The notes under the pieces were generated by a model, which saw nothing but the letters and a program-made list of their open reading frames with translations, searched no databases and was not told the DNA's origin. From NCBI RefSeq assembly GCF_027596085.1, contig NC_072469.1:14601232-14665231 (forward strand): a stretch of DNA of 64,000 nt. The letters run 5' to 3'. This document shows positions 59,347 to 64,000 of this stretch, in pieces; positions within the stretch are counted from its first letter, which is position 1; each line of letters starts with the position of its first letter. The position numbers and the translations under genes were made by a program. This stretch comes from Anoplopoma fimbria. Lineage: Eukaryota > Chordata > Actinopteri > Perciformes > Anoplopomatidae.

Positions 59347-62300
59347 TACCAAGATCATGGCCAATTTAAGACAAAATAAAGACATTCTGCCGTTTTTTAT
59401 GCTTCTGATGCATCATTATTCAGTCCAAGATGCCAAGGTTGGATTCACTCTTTTAGCAAGCACGACAATCTGAAGCAAGCAAGCAAGCTTAAAAAATATA
59501 GAAGATCCATCCAAACACACCGGAGATGTGCAAATATCAACCAGAGTGCATGTCCAACGTGGCTGTTAATTATAATGAATCTGATTTCTTCCGGTGGACG
59601 TGTGTCCCCATTATTTTCCGTTTCCAATCCCATTCAGTCAAACATGTTGATATATTTCCTCTGGGTTTGTTGAGACAGTAAGGCTGGATGCTTGCCAATT
59701 ATAAAGCCGCCACTCAAGTACTGCCAGATTGAGTTTTGCTAAATAACTTACGAAAAGGATCTGATTGGATATACTTTTGCCTGATGGCTTAAACGAATCG
59801 GTACAAACTGGAAAAGACTCGTTTCTTAAATGACATCCTTTTTTTTTGCATCCAATGCCACCAATTTTTTTACTATTCTATATATACGAAACAACAGCCA
59901 CAGCAGGTTTAAAGTTAGGGGAATATTGTGGCACTGAATATTGACACTGGGCATAAATCGTTAAGTCCAATAAGGAAATAATTCTCATGGACACTGGGCT
60001 GTTGGGAGCTCATGTCTCTTCATTATCCAAATAAAGGAATGCCAGAACATGAATCTTCACATGCACAATGCAAGTTTAAATTTGATTGGACGAGATGTAC
60101 AACACAACGCATCGGTACATTTACTCTTAAGGACTGATTATTTTCTTGGACATGTTCATATTGAAATAAAAAAGGGAATTAATCAGCCGAAACATCTTTA
60201 CACACATTAAGTTCAAGAGTGTCATTAGTGCTCTGTTTCAGCCTTTTTTATGTTTTGTTTTTTTTCATCGAGCATTTCACTTTCAACACTAATTCTCTTG
60301 GTTTGCTTATAAACGATGAGATTTAATGTCATGTCTATGAAGACTTATATAATGGGACTCAGAGCCAACATTTGGCTGGACCCATTGATTACCCCCATTT
60401 TCATAAAAAAAAACATCTTCCAAAATCTAATCATCTGTTCTTCAAAATGAAATAATTGTATTAAGGCGAGCATCAGCGCTGGGCTACAGAGCCATTCGGT
60501 GCCATGTTGGCGTTTAATTGTTGATGGACTACATGTATTCTGAGGCATTCAGGGCAGAAATGCAATTGCCAATAATCCTTTAATGTGAGGCAGGAAAGAA
60601 AAAAACATTATTTTTCCTCTGTTCGAGGAGAATGGCTACTCATTGAAATAGAAAGTGGACATGTGAGGGAGATGATTAATAGTGAACTCCATTATTGAAA
60701 GGCCTCACTCATAAGATGTTCTCTTCTCCCTGGGGAGCCGGCACAGGGCTGCAGGCTAGGTTCACACTGTTGTTGTGTTTTTTTTTCATTACTAGAAATT
60801 TCCTCATAACACCACGGCAGAGAAAACAACACCCTTGGGGGCTCCGACGCAGGAGAACGGATTCTCTAAAACACCTATGAGGCCTCCAATTAATCCTGAG
60901 AGCACGTTACTGATTCCTTTTTTGTCCGCTCAATATAAAAATGAAAAAAACGTGTCCAAACTAAAAGTGGGGCACTGAGAGCAATGTTGGGAGCTGAATT
61001 TACGGCCAAGTTATTGCCCAGGTCATTTAGGTTTACAAAGCAGGTCAGGCCCAATAACATACGTTACGTCTTGCAGTGTATTTTGACTTGTGGCGACAAC
61101 ACTTGTGGCTGCATTTGAAATTAAAGCAATTAATCAAGTCCTTGAGCCAAGTGAACTGGTCAACATATGTTTGTTTGAAATGTTTAATCTTCAATCAAAA
61201 TTTAAATGGCCCCTTTTTTGAGAAGGGCCGTTAGCACTCTTATGAATAGGCTATTGGTTAAGTAGACTGAGTGCTCAAACGACATTTTGAAAGCTTTTTT
61301 TGGAGCCAATAATGGACTGGGATGGATGTGGAGTGGACCTGAACAAAGCTCATTAAACGGCGGGGTGAAAAGCTCTCGGCAGGCTCTCGACTACATGGCT
61401 GAGCAGTTCCAATCACCTCCGGTGAACCACTGGCTAGAAGCTCCGGTTAAAAAAGGAGCTGCTCCAGTCAAAAGGTTCTCTGTTATGTTTTTGTGTAGAA
61501 TATGAAGTCAGCCCCTGTTGCAAGGTCAGGAGAAACATCTCTAGTGACAAATTTTCGTCTTGACAGAGCAAGAAAGGACTCTTTATCTTGATCTACTCAC
61601 AGCTTTATGGCAGCGGACTGATTTTTTTAAATTATACATTTTACAGTTAATCATAAACCAAGCCTATATTTAGATGTCTTTAATACCTCTTTTGGGGGAA
61701 AACTAGATGCCCACCAAGGAGTGATTATTCAAGTCTTAAATGCCAAAGTACCAAGTGATTTTGGCATTTAGCGTTGACCATAAAAACAATTTATCCGTAA
61801 CTCACGTTGACTCCAGTTAGTTTACATTTGGCATAATGTGTCCGCACAAATGCAGTGTGACAAAAGACAGCTGTTTTTTATTTCAGTAACCTTTATTCCT
61901 CCCAGTTGGTCTTATTAACCACATACTTACTGGTTCCCACATGCCTTGTTATCAGGGTTTACGTTAAAAATGAATTTGCAGGTTCTACCGGCTGATAATT
62001 CGTCATTAGGCTGTTGTAAGCTCTGCTTTATCGCCTGTTTAATTCTTTATGCAGATTGCAGGGTCAGTGACCTTACAGGATGTGTCTGGCTGCGGTGAGC
62101 AAAAGTGACGGTCTTTGTAATTACGCTGTAAAGGGGGCCGAGGTCAATTAGAGGGGAAATTCTCTGAGTGCAATTAAATTAATGTTAATATATATTAGTT
62201 GCTACCTCAATTAAGTGCCTCTGCTGTCAGATTATTCTGTTAGGAAGGTGTCAGAGTGGCTAAAGAAGGGCTCTTTCCACCTTTACAGAGTTAATGAACA

Positions 62301-64000
62301 CTTCAGCTCAGCATCAATCACTTGGCGTTTTCTCTTGATTGCTCAAAAAGAAAACGGTTCCCTTTCAAATCTGAACCGACACCCTTTTTTTTTTGCGCTC
62401 CCATGTCTGCATTTTATGAATATGTTAAAAGAAAGAAGGATCACATTTGACCCAGATTGGCTGCCAATAAGTGACACATTCTAATGGACAGCGGGAAATG
62501 GGCAGAAATAAAGAGGACCATCAGTCAGCCGCAGACAGATAAGTGAGGGGAGCAGGTAATGGGAAGGAGCCAGCGGCGGCTGGCGTTGGTGGTGATATCT
62601 CTATGATGCAGACGGGATGCTTGAGAGGATTTGGGAGACTGGCTGGCAGGAAGCATCCGCACAGGAAGATAAATACTGTAGCCGTCTCAGCGGCTAACAA
62701 ACGTCTACTGTAAGCAGTTTTTGAGTGTTTGTAAATGAGACGGCTGAGGTATTTTAAAGAATTTCATTCTATTTTGTATGAAAAAAATATATTCTTCCAC
62801 CTAACAATCGCTGCCTTAAGGTGTTTCGAATCTAAACTGATATCTTACCATGATCCAGTTTATAACAAATTAAGGATATATCCTTGAACAATGCAGATAA
62901 TTCTTAAAAGCCAACAAAAAAACAAAACGTCTTCCTTCAAGGCTGACTGCGACTGCCCTTTACCTGACAATGTGTTCCACATAAAGTCAGGCCGAGCCAT
63001 AGGGAGGAGGAGCTGTCACCGTATCCCTTATCATCCTCCACAGCATTGTGGATGTCAGGACTCCTGCTCTTTTCATTTCCTCCACCCCTTTTTCCTCCTC
63101 CTCCTCCCTCCCACCTTCGCCGTTTCTCTTTCTCCCCTGGTATTCAAGCTGTTTGAGCAACGCACATAATCTTCAACCACCCAGCCAGGCCTAAGCCTCA
63201 AAGAGTCGCCCAGATATGGGCAGATGGAGGTGAGCTATCAGCTAACCTGTAACCGTCGGCCTGAGGCGATAATCATTTCAAAACTGCGGGGGGAAATGGT
63301 TTTAATAGCCCTGTAAAGGCAACGTTTGTCTGCCTTATCACACCTGGCAGATGCATCGCGGAGAGACGGAAGGGGGGGGGGGAGAACGAATCAGCTGATA
63401 ACAGTCGTCCCCCCCCTCAGGAAAGGATGAGTCTGGAATTAAAAAAAGTGCTTCCTTAAGGAAAAAGTTTAGGGGATTAAGGTTAGTCCCTTTTCCCCCT
63501 GTGTTCCACCTGTACCTCATCCTCACCTTACCTCATCTTTCATCCACCAGCCAGCTGTTAACCCCCTGCAATGAGTTTTTATCAGCCTTGCAATAGATTT
63601 GACAGACACCTTGTACTTTTACCCTCAGGGTCCAGCATTTTTTTTTTCATTTTTCTCCCCCATGACTGGACACAGTATTGTTTTTCCCCCATTACCTCTC
63701 GTCTTCTGTGTGTTTTACTGACCGGTGGCATGGCAACAGTGCGTGACACTCTACCTGCCTCCGTCCAGAGCTCCTTTCATGTCTGAAAAGTTTCTGTGAT
63801 GGCAAGCCTAAATTGAAACACCAAACCTGCAATTTCAAAGGCCCCTCTCTGCTGGTTTATGTTTGACCTATCGGGTAAGTCACGGGTGATTCAGAGAGCT
63901 TCAATTGATGTTTTATGGGGAGCATGGCCCTCTGTGTAGAGTTACAGCATAACTGTAATATTCCACTGTGGACGGACCTGGACTCAATCTCTGACTACAG
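59347..64000. other. Non-coding sequence to window end
   Basis: No gene is seen. Regions at about 60300-61000, 61960-62700 and 62960-63800 are unique-looking with TAATTA words. A G11 tract at 63372-63382 is followed by C8 at 63409-63416, a possible small hairpin or G-quadruplex. T and pyrimidine runs occur near 63640 and 63070-63135. Confidence 0.5.

Overview
The window looks like non-coding nuclear DNA from a teleost fish, probably a spiny-rayed (percomorph) species. The clues are three very long uninterrupted (CA)n microsatellites, the 3' end of an L2-type LINE with the (TGTAA)n tail typical of fish L2/UnaL2 elements, a tRNA-related SINE with the same kind of tail, a TTAA-flanked MITE whose ends and interior resemble a very common fish element, and several other dispersed repeats of fish type. 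Nothing bacterial, phage, plasmid or CRISPR-like is present. The species cannot be named from the sequence alone.

No protein-coding gene, rRNA or intact tRNA could be supported. The longest open frames (172 and 171 codons) are about what chance gives in 64 kb over six frames, and neither resembles a family I know. The long His/Thr and Cys/Val frames are the CA repeats read as codons. The only recognisable coding remnant is the reverse-transcriptase C-terminus of the truncated L2 element (59118-59303, minus strand). The window therefore behaves as a gene desert or a very large intron.

Layout: 1-11 kb is mostly unique sequence with one degraded DNA-transposon candidate. A SINE with a perfect 14-bp target-site duplication lies at 11.2-11.4 kb. 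From 11.4 to 17.7 kb the sequence is unique, with several GC-richer, CpG-bearing patches. Two related dispersed-repeat copies lie at 17.7-18.1 and 20.3-20.7 kb, the second with a 22-bp near-perfect duplication. Region 22-25.9 kb holds a LINE-like tail, a CA repeat, a perfect 18-bp hairpin and a possible element. At 26.4-26.8 kb TATA-like sequence and a GC box are followed by a CpG-rich patch. Region 30.9-32.5 kb is repeat-rich and ends in a complete 545-bp MITE.

The most notable feature is at 34.8-37.0 kb: an inverted duplication with arms of about 500 bp around a 1.2-kb spacer. The arms have diverged overall, yet a 119-bp block differs at one position and contains an 87-bp run identical in both arms. 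That pattern suggests a duplicated conserved non-coding element (possibly an enhancer), a foldback element, or local gene conversion. From 37 to 64 kb the sequence is again mostly unique, with two more CA tracts, degenerate CCTAAAC-type repeats, a pair of opposed retroelement tails forming a 33-bp hairpin (50.3 kb), a SOX/POU/homeodomain motif cluster (54.4-54.6 kb) and the L2 fragment (58.8-59.3 kb).

Because there are no genes, nothing can be said about an operon or pathway. The reasonable functional reading is a regulatory landscape peppered with mobile elements. The regulatory part is inference and needs cross-species alignment.
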